Origin: Acetobacter oryzoeni
Lineage (GTDB): Bacteria; Pseudomonadota; Alphaproteobacteria; Acetobacterales; Acetobacteraceae
Assembly: GCF_004014775.2 (NCBI RefSeq)
Contig: NZ_CP042808.1
Location: 1,950,001 to 2,014,000, forward strand
Reading direction: 5' to 3'
DNA: 64,000 nucleotides
The notes under the pieces are model-generated. The model was not told where the DNA came from, did no database searches, and saw nothing but the letters and a program-made list of their open reading frames with translations. The translations under genes were made by a program, and so were the position numbers. Below, piece after piece: positions 41,282-50,227 of this stretch. Within the stretch, counting starts at the first letter, position 1. The number at the start of each line of letters is the position of its first letter.

Positions 41282-41944
41282 ATGAGCAGCCTTTCCGCGC
41301 CTTCTGGCCCCAGCAAAATGCACAACACCTCAACTCAGTGGCGGGATACGCCGCTCCACCGTCTGATGCTGGCAACACTTATAGAAAAGCTGGAAAACAG
41401 ACTGCTTGCCAACCCCAGCGCCACACGTGTGCTGGAACAGTGGATAAATACTTACAATCTGGCGCCGGATAACAACTTACATGCCCACCGCCAAACGGAA
41501 GGCAGTACGCCCTGCCCGCCATTCCTGCTGAAAACGCTATTGGGCGCTTCTGATACGCAAACAGAGGATGTACATTACAGGAAAGTGCAGCTTACCGCAC
41601 ATGGGAAGGTTTTTTCAGAAGCCGAAAACTGGTACGTTCCGGCAAGATTATCCCCGGAAATGGCTACACAGTTGAACACAACAGATAAGCCCTTTGGGCT
41701 TGTTGTGGCGGCCCTTAACTTTTCCCGACAACTCATCAAACGGGAAAGTTTGTGGTTCCCTCTTCCTGAACATTGGGAGCGGAATGGGATACCTGCAGGT
41801 TCTGACCGACCTATTGACCTGCCACCCTACCTCTTCCGCCATATGGCAGTGTTGCGCGCGCAAACAGGCCAAGCCTTTTGTGTGGTGATTGAAACCTACA
41901 CCACAGAAACCCTAAGGCTTCCGCCGCCAGCCTTGCCAGCATAG
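41282..41944 (+). CDS. Chorismate lyase-like (UbiC/UTRA fold) protein
   Basis: 220 residues. I do not recognise a named family, but the last 120 residues follow the UbiC plan: an Arg-led strand YRKVQLTAHGKVFSEAENW, a central TTDKPFGLVVAALNFSRQLI where UbiC has KTPLGRYLF, and a final strand pair AVLRAQTGQAFCVVIETYT with a Glu at the position of the catalytic glutamate of E. coli UbiC. These match the three active-site landmarks (Arg, Leu-Gly loop, Glu). If correct it could make 4-hydroxybenzoate for ubiquinone. No direct ubi neighbours, so the function is inferred. Confidence 0.6.
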   Translation: MSSLSAPSGPSKMHNTSTQWRDTPLHRLMLATLIEKLENRLLANPSATRVLEQWINTYNLAPDNNLHAHRQTEGSTPCPPFLLKTLLGASDTQTEDVHYRKVQLTAHGKVFSEAENWYVPARLSPEMATQLNTTDKPFGLVVAALNFSRQLIKRESLWFPLPEHWERNGIPAGSDRPIDLPPYLFRHMAVLRAQTGQAFCVVIETYTTETLRLPPPALPA

Positions 41945-41965
41945 ACGGAAACCTTAGTTTATTTT

Positions 41966-43525
41966 TTACGCTTCGGCGTCAGCCTCTGCGCATTCACCCA
42001 TACGGGTTGTATCTACAAATTTTTCAGTCGCATCATCCAGCGCGCGGGTTTTACGCCCACCGGGACCATGCACGTACAGGTCTTTCTTGTTCAGCTTGGT
42101 CACGGCATCAGGCTGCACAGGCATCAGATACCGTGCAGGACGCTGATGATCCGCCAGCTGAAGTTTGGGGTTGAAGACCGAATTGAACTTCCAGAGCATT
42201 TTTACAAAGTTGGTCTGGCCATTGCGTAGCAGACGCGCCGCAATACCTGCGGTGTCTTTCAGCGCTTCCCAACCCATGTGCTTGGTATTGAGCACCTGCT
42301 GGGTTTTTACCAGCTCTTCGTAAAACTCTGGCAGCGGCAACGTGGTGGGCAGCACGGCATGCTGAATATCGAACAAACGATAATCCCGCGTTGTCAGGCG
42401 GCGTGCTTCCTTGTGCCAGATTTCTGTGCCCGGATACGGCGTGGTGACAGAAATGTTCACGATATCCGGGATTTCCAGACACCACTGGCGCACCGTTTCA
42501 AAGCGCTTCCGATCCCATGAAGGATCAGCAATGATGTTAATGGCAACAATCAAGCCCAGAGAACGTGCGTATTCCAACGCTTCAAAGTTTTTATCCAGAG
42601 AAACGCGCTTACGGAACTGCTTCAGGCCTTCTTCATCCACAGCTTCCATGCCGATGAAGATGTAGGAAAGCCCGATTTCACTCCAGACCTTAAACACTTC
42701 CTTGTTGCGCAGCAGCACGTCTGCACGCGTTTCAAGGTAGTATTCCTTTTTAATGCCACGCTTCTTGATTTCGTTGGCAATGGCCATGCCGTGCTCTTCA
42801 TGCACGAAGGCCACATCATCCACGATAAAGATGCCGGGTTCCTTAATTTCCTCCAGCTCATCCGCAATCACCTGCGGGCTGGCTGTGCGGTAGGAACGGC
42901 CATAGAATGTCCAAGCAGAACAGAATGTACAATCCCACGGGCAGCCACGTGCAAATTCGATAGAGGCTGCCGGGTCCAGCGTGCCAATAAAGTATTTGTT
43001 GCGATGGCGCAGAAGATCACGCGCCGGGCGCACCTGATCCAGAGATTCTACAAAAATAGGCGGCGGACCTTCACCATCCTTGGTGATAACGCCGGGCACT
43101 TCCAAGATATCTTTGCCATTCTGCACGGCATCCAGCAGCAGCCCAACCGTGGCGTCGCCTTCACCTTTCAGAATGCAGTTGATGGTACCTTCAGAAAGTT
43201 CCAGCACATCCTTTGCAATAAAGGATACGGAATGCCCGCCTACAAACTGGAAGATATTGGGGTTGCGGTAGCGGGTTTCGCGGCACAGATCCAGAATTTC
43301 TGGCACGTTTGCCAGATAGTTGCCGGAGTAACACACCACATCGGGCTGAAACTCATCCAGCATTTTCCAGTAATCTTCATGCGTTTCAGCCTGAAGATCC
43401 AAAAGCTGTACATCATGCCCCGCACTGCGGGCCGCACCAGCCACCAGCTCCAGGCCAAGAGGCTCCAGACGGAGAAAGACCCGCGTGTACATCAGGGCGC
43501 TGGGGTGAACCGCCAGAACTTTCAT
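41966..43525 (-). CDS. hpnR: Hopanoid C-3 methylase (B12-binding radical SAM protein)
   Basis: Methylates C-3 of hopanoids, giving 3-methylhopanoids known from acetic acid bacteria. 519 residues from ATG at 43525, with AAAAGGA upstream; the earlier in-frame start is poor. The N-terminal cobalamin-binding domain begins KVLAVHPSALMYTRVFLRL and includes FVGGHSVSF; the radical SAM cluster motif is ARGCPWDCTFCSAW (CxxxCxxC near residue 206). A C-terminal extension follows. It ends 21 bases from the convergent UbiC-like gene. Confidence 0.92.
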   Translation of the reverse strand: MKVLAVHPSALMYTRVFLRLEPLGLELVAGAARSAGHDVQLLDLQAETHEDYWKMLDEFQPDVVCYSGNYLANVPEILDLCRETRYRNPNIFQFVGGHSVSFIAKDVLELSEGTINCILKGEGDATVGLLLDAVQNGKDILEVPGVITKDGEGPPPIFVESLDQVRPARDLLRHRNKYFIGTLDPAASIEFARGCPWDCTFCSAWTFYGRSYRTASPQVIADELEEIKEPGIFIVDDVAFVHEEHGMAIANEIKKRGIKKEYYLETRADVLLRNKEVFKVWSEIGLSYIFIGMEAVDEEGLKQFRKRVSLDKNFEALEYARSLGLIVAINIIADPSWDRKRFETVRQWCLEIPDIVNISVTTPYPGTEIWHKEARRLTTRDYRLFDIQHAVLPTTLPLPEFYEELVKTQQVLNTKHMGWEALKDTAGIAARLLRNGQTNFVKMLWKFNSVFNPKLQLADHQRPARYLMPVQPDAVTKLNKKDLYVHGPGGRKTRALDDATEKFVDTTRMGECAEADAEA

Positions 43526-43739
43526 GTCATTCCTTTTCGCTCGCAAAGCCAACAGCGCGCGGAGGCTTCCTCAACACGCAGCCGGAAAAATTCTTTGGAT
43601 GCTTACATATTAGAGGAATGCTTATAGAGCAAATGTTAGGCGTGACCCCATCTTTGCAGCCACACCTCCCATGCAAAAGGTGCTTACCTCTTGCATACTG
43701 CGCCCAATAAGCCGGCCGCAGCAATATATATTTATATAG

Positions 43740-43770
43740 CTCTGGCTGGCAGCCTAGGCACCAGCCAGAG
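43740..43770 (-). terminator. Hairpin after ndk
   Basis: Perfect 10-bp stem CTCTGGCTGG / CCAGCCAGAG just past the ndk stop, preceded by a small hairpin over the stop itself. An AT-rich stretch (TATATAAATATA) follows on the minus strand instead of a pure T run. Confidence 0.6.
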
Positions 43771-43788
43771 TAAATCCGAAAAAACGGA

Positions 43789-44211
43789 TCAGGGCAGGAT
43801 TTCGGTTTCCGCAAAGAAGAAGCGGATTTCGTTCGCTGCGTTTTCTGCGCTGTCGGAACCATGCACGGAGTTTGCTTCAATGCTTTCAGCAAACTGAGCG
43901 CGGATGGTGTTGGGTTCAGCCTTTTTGGGGTCTGTTGCGCCCATCACTTCACGGTTTTTGGCAACTGCGTTGTCACCTTCCAGAACCTGCACCACAACCG
44001 GGCCGGAGATCATGAAGGACACCAGATCGTTATAGAACGGGCGTTCTTTGTGCACTTCGTAAAATGCGCCAGCCTGAGCCGGAGAGAGCTGAATGCGCTT
44101 CTGGGCAACAATGCGCAGACCTGCATCTTCAAACACGGCATTGATCTTGCCGGTCAGGTTGCGACGGGTTGCGTCTGGCTTGATAATGGATAGCGTACGT
44201 TCTTTAGCCAT
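43789..44211 (-). CDS. ndk: Nucleoside diphosphate kinase
   Basis: 140 residues from ATG at 44211, with AGGAGA upstream. [16 protein letters not shown] at the N-terminus, and the active-site histidine signature [12 protein letters not shown] near the C-terminus. Balances NTP pools. Normal length. Separated by 264 bases from hpnR. Confidence 0.98.
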   Translation of the reverse strand: MAKERTLSIIKPDATRRNLTGKINAVFEDAGLRIVAQKRIQLSPAQAGAFYEVHKERPFYNDLVSFMISGPVVVQVLEGDNAVAKNREVMGATDPKKAEPNTIRAQFAESIEANSVHGSDSAENAANEIRFFFAETEILP

Positions 44212-44346
44212 TGGGTTTCTCCTGTTTTCTGGCATACCAGCACCATAAGGGTGGCAGCCGTAGCGCACCATCTAGAGCATATCGGCGCGGGCTGGTAGGT
44301 ACCATGCCGGATGTAATGCACGATTCATAAAGAAACGAGAGTTGCG

Positions 44347-46236
44347 TTGAGCCTTCTTGTCATATCCGATCTTACCCTGCGTATGGCAGGCCGCACCCTT
44401 CTGGACCAGGCTAACCTGTCTATAGAACCCGGGCGCAAGGTGGGCCTTATCGGGCGCAATGGGGCCGGAAAATCCACCCTATTGGCCGCAATTGCGGGCG
44501 ATATTTCCCCAGATGGTGGTGAAATTCGCCTGTCCGCCCGCGCCCGTATGGCACGCGTAAAGCAGGAAGCCCCGGCAGATGGCGCATCGCTTCTGGATAC
44601 CGTGCTGGCCGGTGATACCGAACGCAGCACCCTTCTGGCAGAAGCCGAAACAGCAACCGACCCCGTACGTATTACGGAAATACATGAGCGCCTACGCGCC
44701 ATACGTGCAGATAGCGCACCAGCACGCGCGGCCTCTGTTCTCGCTGGGTTAGGGTTTAATGCGGCCGCACAGGCTCGCCCTGTTTCAGACTTTTCCGGCG
44801 GTTGGCGCATGCGTGTTTCCCTCGCTACAGCCCTGTTTCTTGAACCAGATTTGCTGCTGCTGGACGAGCCCACCAACCATTTGGACTTGGAAGCCACCCT
44901 TTGGCTGGAAGATTGGCTACGCCGATTCGCTGGAGCTGCACTGATTGTCAGCCATGATAGGGGGCTGCTGGATTCCTGCGTGGATGCCATTGCGCATCTG
45001 GACCACGGCAAGCTCAGCCTAACGCCGGGTGGATACGAAAATTTTGTGCGCATTCGTACCGAGCAAGCCTTACAGCAGGCCCGGCAGGTTGAAAAAATTG
45101 CGGCCCAGCGGGCTCATATGCAGTCCTTTGTGGATAGATTTCGAGCCAAGGCCACCAAAGCCAAGCAGGCACAGGCCCGCCTGAAAGCTTTGGAAAAACT
45201 GCCCGTTATCGAATCCGTAGTGGAAGAAACGCCCGCGCACTTTTCATTCCCCGAACCCGAGCAGCTTCCCCCTCCCATTCTGACCATGAACCGTGCCAGC
45301 GTGGGGTATGATGGCAAACCTGTGCTCAGCAATCTTTCCCTCCGGCTGGATATGGATGATCGCATTGCCCTGCTTGGCGCCAACGGCAACGGTAAATCCA
45401 CCTTTGCCAAGCTTCTTGCTGGCAGGCTGGAACCACTATCTGGCACGGTAGAGCGAAACCCACGGCTTAAAATTGGGTATTTTGCCCAGCATCAAGCAGA
45501 AGAACTGCGCCTGAACGAAACACCTATAGACCACATGGCGCGTGCCCTACCCAAAGCCACACCTCCGGTTGTGCGTGCCCAGTTGGCACGCTTTGGGCTG
45601 GATGCAGAACGCGCTGAAACAGCGGTAAAAGACCTTTCGGGCGGAGAAAAAGCACGCCTGCTGCTGGCTTTGGCAACGCGAGATGCCCCACAACTTCTGC
45701 TGTTGGACGAACCCACCAACCATCTAGATCTAGATGCGCGCGATGCGCTTATTCGTGCACTGGCAGATTATGAAGGTGCTGTGGTTCTGATCAGCCATGA
45801 TCCACATCTGGTTGAGCTTGTGGCGGATCGGCTATGGTTGGTAGGCGATGGCAAGATCACTCCGTTTGAAGGTGATATGGCGGAATACCGCGCGTGGTTG
45901 ATTGAACACAACCGCGCAGCAAACCGCCCCAAACAGGACACTACGGCCCAGCCAAGCCGCAAGGATGACAGGCGTGAGCGCGCAGAAGCCCGCAAGGCCC
46001 TAGCCCCTTTGCGCAAGGTTATCAAAGACGCCGAAGCACGCCTTGCCAAACTGGCGCAGGAACAGCAGAAAATTGAAGCCAGCCTGGCTGATCCCGCTTT
46101 GTATAGCGAAGGAAAAACGCAGGACCTCACGCGCCTGAACACACGCCTTGCTGCCCTTAAAAAAGAACAGGAAGAAGTGGAAGAACGCTGGCTGGCCGCC
46201 GAAGCTGAAATGGAAGAAGCCGCCAACGAGGCCTGA
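44347..46236 (+). CDS. ABC-F family ATPase (YheS-like)
   Basis: 629 residues, starting at TTG 44347. Two ATPase modules: Walker A GRNGAGKSTLL and GANGNGKSTFAKLL, signatures DFSGGWRMR and DLSGGEKAR, Walker B LLLLDEPTNHLDL in each. The linker DRFRAKATKAKQAQARLKAL is typical of ABC-F translation factors. The layout follows E. coli YheS closely, and a C-terminal coiled coil (about 45950-46230) is rich in Lys and Glu. Acts on the ribosome; not evidence for drug resistance. Confidence 0.94.
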   Translation: MSLLVISDLTLRMAGRTLLDQANLSIEPGRKVGLIGRNGAGKSTLLAAIAGDISPDGGEIRLSARARMARVKQEAPADGASLLDTVLAGDTERSTLLAEAETATDPVRITEIHERLRAIRADSAPARAASVLAGLGFNAAAQARPVSDFSGGWRMRVSLATALFLEPDLLLLDEPTNHLDLEATLWLEDWLRRFAGAALIVSHDRGLLDSCVDAIAHLDHGKLSLTPGGYENFVRIRTEQALQQARQVEKIAAQRAHMQSFVDRFRAKATKAKQAQARLKALEKLPVIESVVEETPAHFSFPEPEQLPPPILTMNRASVGYDGKPVLSNLSLRLDMDDRIALLGANGNGKSTFAKLLAGRLEPLSGTVERNPRLKIGYFAQHQAEELRLNETPIDHMARALPKATPPVVRAQLARFGLDAERAETAVKDLSGGEKARLLLALATRDAPQLLLLDEPTNHLDLDARDALIRALADYEGAVVLISHDPHLVELVADRLWLVGDGKITPFEGDMAEYRAWLIEHNRAANRPKQDTTAQPSRKDDRRERAEARKALAPLRKVIKDAEARLAKLAQEQQKIEASLADPALYSEGKTQDLTRLNTRLAALKKEQEEVEERWLAAEAEMEEAANEA

Positions 46237-46241
46237 CCTCC

Positions 46242-46281
46242 AAACTGGCGTGAGGCATTTTTGCCAATGCGCCAGTTTTTT
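46242..46281 (+). terminator. Terminator after the ABC-F gene
   Basis: Stem AAACTGGCG / CGCCAGTTT followed by TTTT, with a long loop. Confidence 0.85.
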
Positions 46282-46420
46282 GTGTCTGACTTTTCAGAAT
46301 TTTCTTCTCAGATCATGAGACACATGGATAAGAATACATCTCAAACGCAGTAGCACTGCCTCTTTGTCTTACCCTTCCAAACATTCCAGCCTCAAACAGC
46401 ATTCCGAAAGACATTTGCGC

Positions 46421-47542
46421 ATGCCTTCAGATACCCATTCTCCTGCCACTCCCCTTGCTGGCGGGCCGTATGAAGGCAAGCCGCATTCGGCAGATTGGCT
46501 ACAATCCATTTCCAGAATCCTGCGCATGACCTTCAGCGGCGCTGTTATTGCGCTGGTTGTTTGGTTGATGGGCGATGTGCTGATGGTGGTGTTTGCATCA
46601 GTGCTTTGTGCTGTCGTGCTGCATGGGCTGTCTAAAATTCTGGTGCGCCACCTTCGGCTGCCATATGGGTGGGCGCTTAGTGCTGTTATCTGCGGATTAA
46701 TTGGCAGTGCTGTCTTTTTGGTCTGGAACAGCGGGCCAGCCATGATCAGTGAAGCCCTGCGCCTGCAAGATGCCTTGCGCCAGCAGGAAACGGCACTGCG
46801 CAGCACCCTGCAAAGCACGCCCACGGGCCAAATGATCCTGAACTATCTCCCTGCCTCTTTAGGTGGCCATCAGGCTGGCGGGGGAGATACCAGCAGCCTT
46901 GCTTCTCTTGGTTCCCGCATTGCCGGGTCCATGACAGGCATTCTGGGGTCTGCTTTTGGGGCTATTGGCACATTGCTGGTCGTGCTGATTGCCGGGTTGT
47001 ATTTTGCAATGTCTCCGGCTGTTTACGCCAATGGCTTTTTGCGGTTGGTGCCTGTTTCCAAACGCCCCAAAGTGCGCGATCTCCTACTTAGAGCCGGGCA
47101 GACACTTTGGGCATGGGTTGCCGGGCAATCTTTAGACATGCTGGTGGTTGGCACGCTTTCTGGCCTTGGCCTGTGGTTTATTGGCGTGCCTTTGGCGCTG
47201 GCGCTGGGTGTGCTTGCCGGGCTGTGTAATTTTATCCCGTATATTGGCGCCATTATGGGGGCTGTTCCTGCGTTACTGCTGGCTCTTTCTCTGGGCACGC
47301 GGGAAACCATTATGGTGGCTGTGCTTTATAGCGTGATCCAGTTTTTAGAAGGTAATGTGCTGGCCCCGGTTATTCAGCGCCACGCCGTGCAAATGCCCCC
47401 TGCCCTTACAGTGCTATCACAGACCCTCTTTGGCGCCATCTTGGGGTTTCCGGGCCTGATTTTTGCCTCTCCACTTACGGCTGTATTGATGGCAACGCTG
47501 GATGGCCTCACCCCCAAGTTAGACGAAAAAGATCAGATTTAA
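46421..47542 (+). CDS. AI-2E family transporter (PerM/YdiK-like membrane protein)
   Basis: 373 residues from ATG at 46421; an in-frame TTG at 46364 would add 19 residues. About eight hydrophobic segments, with GLCNFIPYIGAIMGAVPALLL and the C-terminal FGAILGFPGLIFASPLTAV, both typical of the AI-2E/UPF0118 family. Members are thought to export small molecules or ions; the family name is based on TqsA and does not prove AI-2 transport here. A response-regulator gene follows 75 bases later. Confidence 0.9.
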   Translation: MPSDTHSPATPLAGGPYEGKPHSADWLQSISRILRMTFSGAVIALVVWLMGDVLMVVFASVLCAVVLHGLSKILVRHLRLPYGWALSAVICGLIGSAVFLVWNSGPAMISEALRLQDALRQQETALRSTLQSTPTGQMILNYLPASLGGHQAGGGDTSSLASLGSRIAGSMTGILGSAFGAIGTLLVVLIAGLYFAMSPAVYANGFLRLVPVSKRPKVRDLLLRAGQTLWAWVAGQSLDMLVVGTLSGLGLWFIGVPLALALGVLAGLCNFIPYIGAIMGAVPALLLALSLGTRETIMVAVLYSVIQFLEGNVLAPVIQRHAVQMPPALTVLSQTLFGAILGFPGLIFASPLTAVLMATLDGLTPKLDEKDQI

Positions 47543-47617
47543 ACGCGGGCAGTGACATGATTGTATAATTATCGTAAGGTTTTGGTAATACGCTCTGGAT
47601 AATGTAAGGTCTGGATC

Positions 47618-48295
47618 ATGCGCGTTCTTCTTGTTGAAGACGATCAAACAGTTCGCAATTTTGTTGCCAAAGGCCTTGCAGAAGCCGGACACCTGGTTGA
47701 GCAGGCTGAAGATGGCAAAAGCGGCTTATCTCTGGCTGCTAGCGAAAAGTTTGATGTCATTATTTTAGATCGCATGCTGCCGGGTGGTGTAGAGGGCCTT
47801 CACATCCTGCAAACATTGCGAAATCAAAACAACACAACCCCCGTGCTGCTTCTTTCCGCTTTAGCAGATGTAGATGAAAAAGTGGCCGGCCTGAAAGCCG
47901 GTGGGGATGATTATGTTACAAAGCCTTTTTCATTTTCTGAACTTCAGGCCCGTCTGGAAGCACTGGTCCGCCGCAACAGAAACGAGGCCCAACCCCAGAC
48001 GCGCCTTATAATTGGAGATCTGGAAATAGATCTGCTCTCGCGCAATGTAAGGCGCGCTGGGCAGAAAATTGACTTGCAGCCGCGTGAATTCCGCCTCTTG
48101 GAATTTTTGATGCGTCATGCCGGTCAGGTTGTTACGCGTACTATGCTGCTTGAAGGGGTGTGGGATTACCATTTTGACCCCCAGACAAACGTGATCGACG
48201 TACATATTTCGCGTCTGCGCCAGAAAATAGATAAACCCTTTCAGCGCGCCCTTGTGCATACCATCCGCAATGCTGGGTATATGCTGCAAGAATGA
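47618..48295 (+). CDS. OmpR-family response regulator
   Basis: 225 residues. The receiver domain has the acidic pair (VEDD, residues 7-9), the phosphoacceptor Asp51 in VIILDRMLPG and the lysine near 102 in YVTKPF. The C-terminal winged helix has QPREFRLLEFLMRHAGQVVTR (shown up to the family core) and VIDVHISRLRQKI, as in OmpR/PhoB. It is paired with the kinase gene 51 bases downstream. The upstream 70 bases contain two GTAAGGT repeats at 47574 and 47604, a possible self-regulatory site. Confidence 0.95.
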   Translation: MRVLLVEDDQTVRNFVAKGLAEAGHLVEQAEDGKSGLSLAASEKFDVIILDRMLPGGVEGLHILQTLRNQNNTTPVLLLSALADVDEKVAGLKAGGDDYVTKPFSFSELQARLEALVRRNRNEAQPQTRLIIGDLEIDLLSRNVRRAGQKIDLQPREFRLLEFLMRHAGQVVTRTMLLEGVWDYHFDPQTNVIDVHISRLRQKIDKPFQRALVHTIRNAGYMLQE

Positions 48296-48300
48296 ATTAA

Positions 48301-48339
48301 GTGGCACCAAAGGATTAAAGGGAGAAATCCTTTTACCAC
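48301..48339 (+). other. Hairpin between response regulator and histidine kinase genes
   Basis: AAAGGATT / AATCCTTT stem, extended by GTGG / CCAC. Short AT-rich structure in the 51-base gap; could stabilise or attenuate the transcript. Confidence 0.4.
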
Positions 48340-48346
48340 GGTTTGA

Positions 48347-49288
48347 TTGGATCAGCCGGAACTTGAGGCTTTAATCTCTACAAGCTGGGTAGGAATGATC
48401 CGCAAAATGGTCCATCGCATTCTTCATTTCCTCCACCAGACCACCAACGCAATTATGCACGGTGATCTTTCTCAGCGTATTCCACTGACTGGAAATGAAG
48501 ATAAAAGCGATGAGGTTGCCACCGCCATAAATGCCATGCTGGATGGTATCAGCCAGCAAATGGATGGCATAAGGCAAACTTCCAACGCCATCGCGCATGA
48601 TCTGCGTGCACCCATTGCGCGCGCGCGCGCTGAACTGGAAGATGCCGTTGCACACGCACATACTGAGGTGGCACTACGCACAACCATTGACCACGCTATT
48701 GCGCATCTTGATCATGTTACCAGCATTTGTGATGCCTTATTACGTATCGCGCAGATAGAAACTGGAAGCCGCCATTCTGCTTTTACATGGTTTGATCTGA
48801 TACCAGCCCTACAGGACATTCTGGAACTTTACGCTGCCGTTGCAGAAGACCGGGAGATAACAATTAAGACCAATTTTCCCGAAAAACTTCCATTTTATGG
48901 TGATCGCGCCATGCTTCAGCAGGCTATGGCCAATATGCTGGACAATGCCATTAAATTTTCCCCTGCCCAAAGCCTCATTACTTGCTCTGCACAGGTTCTT
49001 TCACCAAAACGCCATTCAAAAAATGGTGGCACCATACAGCTTAGCATAGCAGATCGCGGTCTCGGCATGACACCGGAAGACATGGCACATGCCACAAAAC
49101 GTTTCTTTCGGGCAGAACAGTCACGCCATATTGCTGGCTCGGGCCTTGGGCTTTCTGTTGTGCAGGCTATTGTGCAACTGCATGATGGCCAACTCCATCT
49201 AGCCGATAACAATCCGGGCTTGATCGTACGTATTGATATGCCCTTACCCCGCACAGAAAGTGACAACGTAACGGAAATAAACCGTTAA
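48347..49288 (+). CDS. Histidine kinase lacking the sensor and transmembrane region
   Basis: 313 residues from TTG 48347 (ATG at 48395 is an alternative). The frame is closed by TGA directly upstream. The protein starts almost at the HAMP helix (AIMHGDLSQRIPLTGN, about residues 35-50), then has the H-box AIAHDLRAPIARARAELE with His84, the N-box MANMLDNAIKFSP, and ATP-lid motifs IADRGLGMT and GSGLGLSVV. Full-length relatives carry two transmembrane helices and a periplasmic loop before HAMP; these are absent. It may be a soluble kinase or a decayed gene. Confidence 0.88.
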   Translation: MDQPELEALISTSWVGMIRKMVHRILHFLHQTTNAIMHGDLSQRIPLTGNEDKSDEVATAINAMLDGISQQMDGIRQTSNAIAHDLRAPIARARAELEDAVAHAHTEVALRTTIDHAIAHLDHVTSICDALLRIAQIETGSRHSAFTWFDLIPALQDILELYAAVAEDREITIKTNFPEKLPFYGDRAMLQQAMANMLDNAIKFSPAQSLITCSAQVLSPKRHSKNGGTIQLSIADRGLGMTPEDMAHATKRFFRAEQSRHIAGSGLGLSVVQAIVQLHDGQLHLADNNPGLIVRIDMPLPRTESDNVTEINR

Positions 49289-49448
49289 TCTACGTTTTCG
49301 ACACAACTTTTTCTTTGCGGCAGATATATACCCCTCTGCCTTGAACTTGCCTCACTGATGGATTGTTATCTTAACAGCAAGCATTCACCCGTTGTGGCAG
49401 CCTGCGTTATTTTATCAGGCTACTGATCTTAAAAGGAAACATATCCTG

Positions 49449-50159
49449 ATGCGTTTTTATTCTCGTTCCATTCTGAGCCTGCTTTCCGCAAGCTCCTGCG
49501 CATTCATGGCACTGCTCCCTGCAGCTCATGCAGAAGATACAAACACCTTTACCAAGCTTGAACTCTCTGCTTCTGGCACAACAGATGCAGCGCCAGACCA
49601 GCTGACTGCTACATTCCGGGCAGAAGCACGCAATAAAAATGCGGCAACTGCTCAGCAGGCTGTCAATGCACTGGTGCAGAAAATTACTGAACAGACAGGC
49701 AAAAATGATGCCGTGCAGTTAGCGGTAACTGGATACGATGTTTCTGAAACACGCCCAGACAAAGACCCCGCTTTTTGGACAGCCACCCAAAGGTTGAGCC
49801 TAAAAGCCCAGAATGGCAACGCACTCCTCCCCTTAGCCGGGCAGTTGCAAGCGAATGGCCTTATTCTGGAAAGTCTGGATTGGTCTATTTCTGATGATAA
49901 ACGAGACGCCTTGCTTCTGGATGCTGAAAAGAACGCTATTGCCGAGCTTAAAAAGCAGGCAGATACGGTAGCATCATCTCTGGGCTTGCATGTCGTGCGT
50001 TTTTCAAACGTAACCATGTCTGAAAACCCAATCATGCGCCCCATGCCTATGATGATGTCTATGGCTCGCAGCGCAGATGCCCCGGCAGCCCCATCCAGCA
50101 CAGCACAAACCCAGCACGTTCGCGCAAACGCGCACGCAACTATCCTGCTTGGTCCGTAA
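49449..50159 (+). CDS. SIMPL domain-containing periplasmic protein (DUF541)
   Basis: 236 residues from ATG at 49449. A signal peptide (about residues 1-28, ending LPAAHA) is followed by a SIMPL/YggE-like domain: LSASGTTDAAPDQLTATFRA, AQQAVNALVQKI and AIAELKKQADTVASSLGL are characteristic. The family is linked to oxidative-stress protection and outer-membrane homeostasis; mechanism unknown. A strong terminator follows. Confidence 0.9.
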   Translation: MRFYSRSILSLLSASSCAFMALLPAAHAEDTNTFTKLELSASGTTDAAPDQLTATFRAEARNKNAATAQQAVNALVQKITEQTGKNDAVQLAVTGYDVSETRPDKDPAFWTATQRLSLKAQNGNALLPLAGQLQANGLILESLDWSISDDKRDALLLDAEKNAIAELKKQADTVASSLGLHVVRFSNVTMSENPIMRPMPMMMSMARSADAPAAPSSTAQTQHVRANAHATILLGP

Positions 50160-50164
50160 AACAG

Positions 50165-50202
50165 AAAACCCCTGCCTCCTTAATAAGGAGGCAGGGGTTT
50201 TT
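50165..50202. terminator. Bidirectional terminator between the SIMPL gene and infC
   Basis: 17-bp near-perfect stem AAAACCCCTGCCTCCTT / AAGGAGGCAGGGGTTTT with a three-base loop. It ends both the plus-strand gene and infC. Confidence 0.95.
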
Positions 50203-50227
50203 CCGGAAATCAGACTGAAAGCACGGT

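Noticed and set aside
44347..46236. ABC-F ATPase as an antibiotic-resistance gene
   Set aside because: Sequence follows the YheS housekeeping group, and resistance cannot be inferred from ABC-F motifs.
46364..46420. Upstream TTG start for the AI-2E family gene
   Set aside because: Not excluded, but it adds 19 atypical residues and the ATG at 46421 fits the family better.
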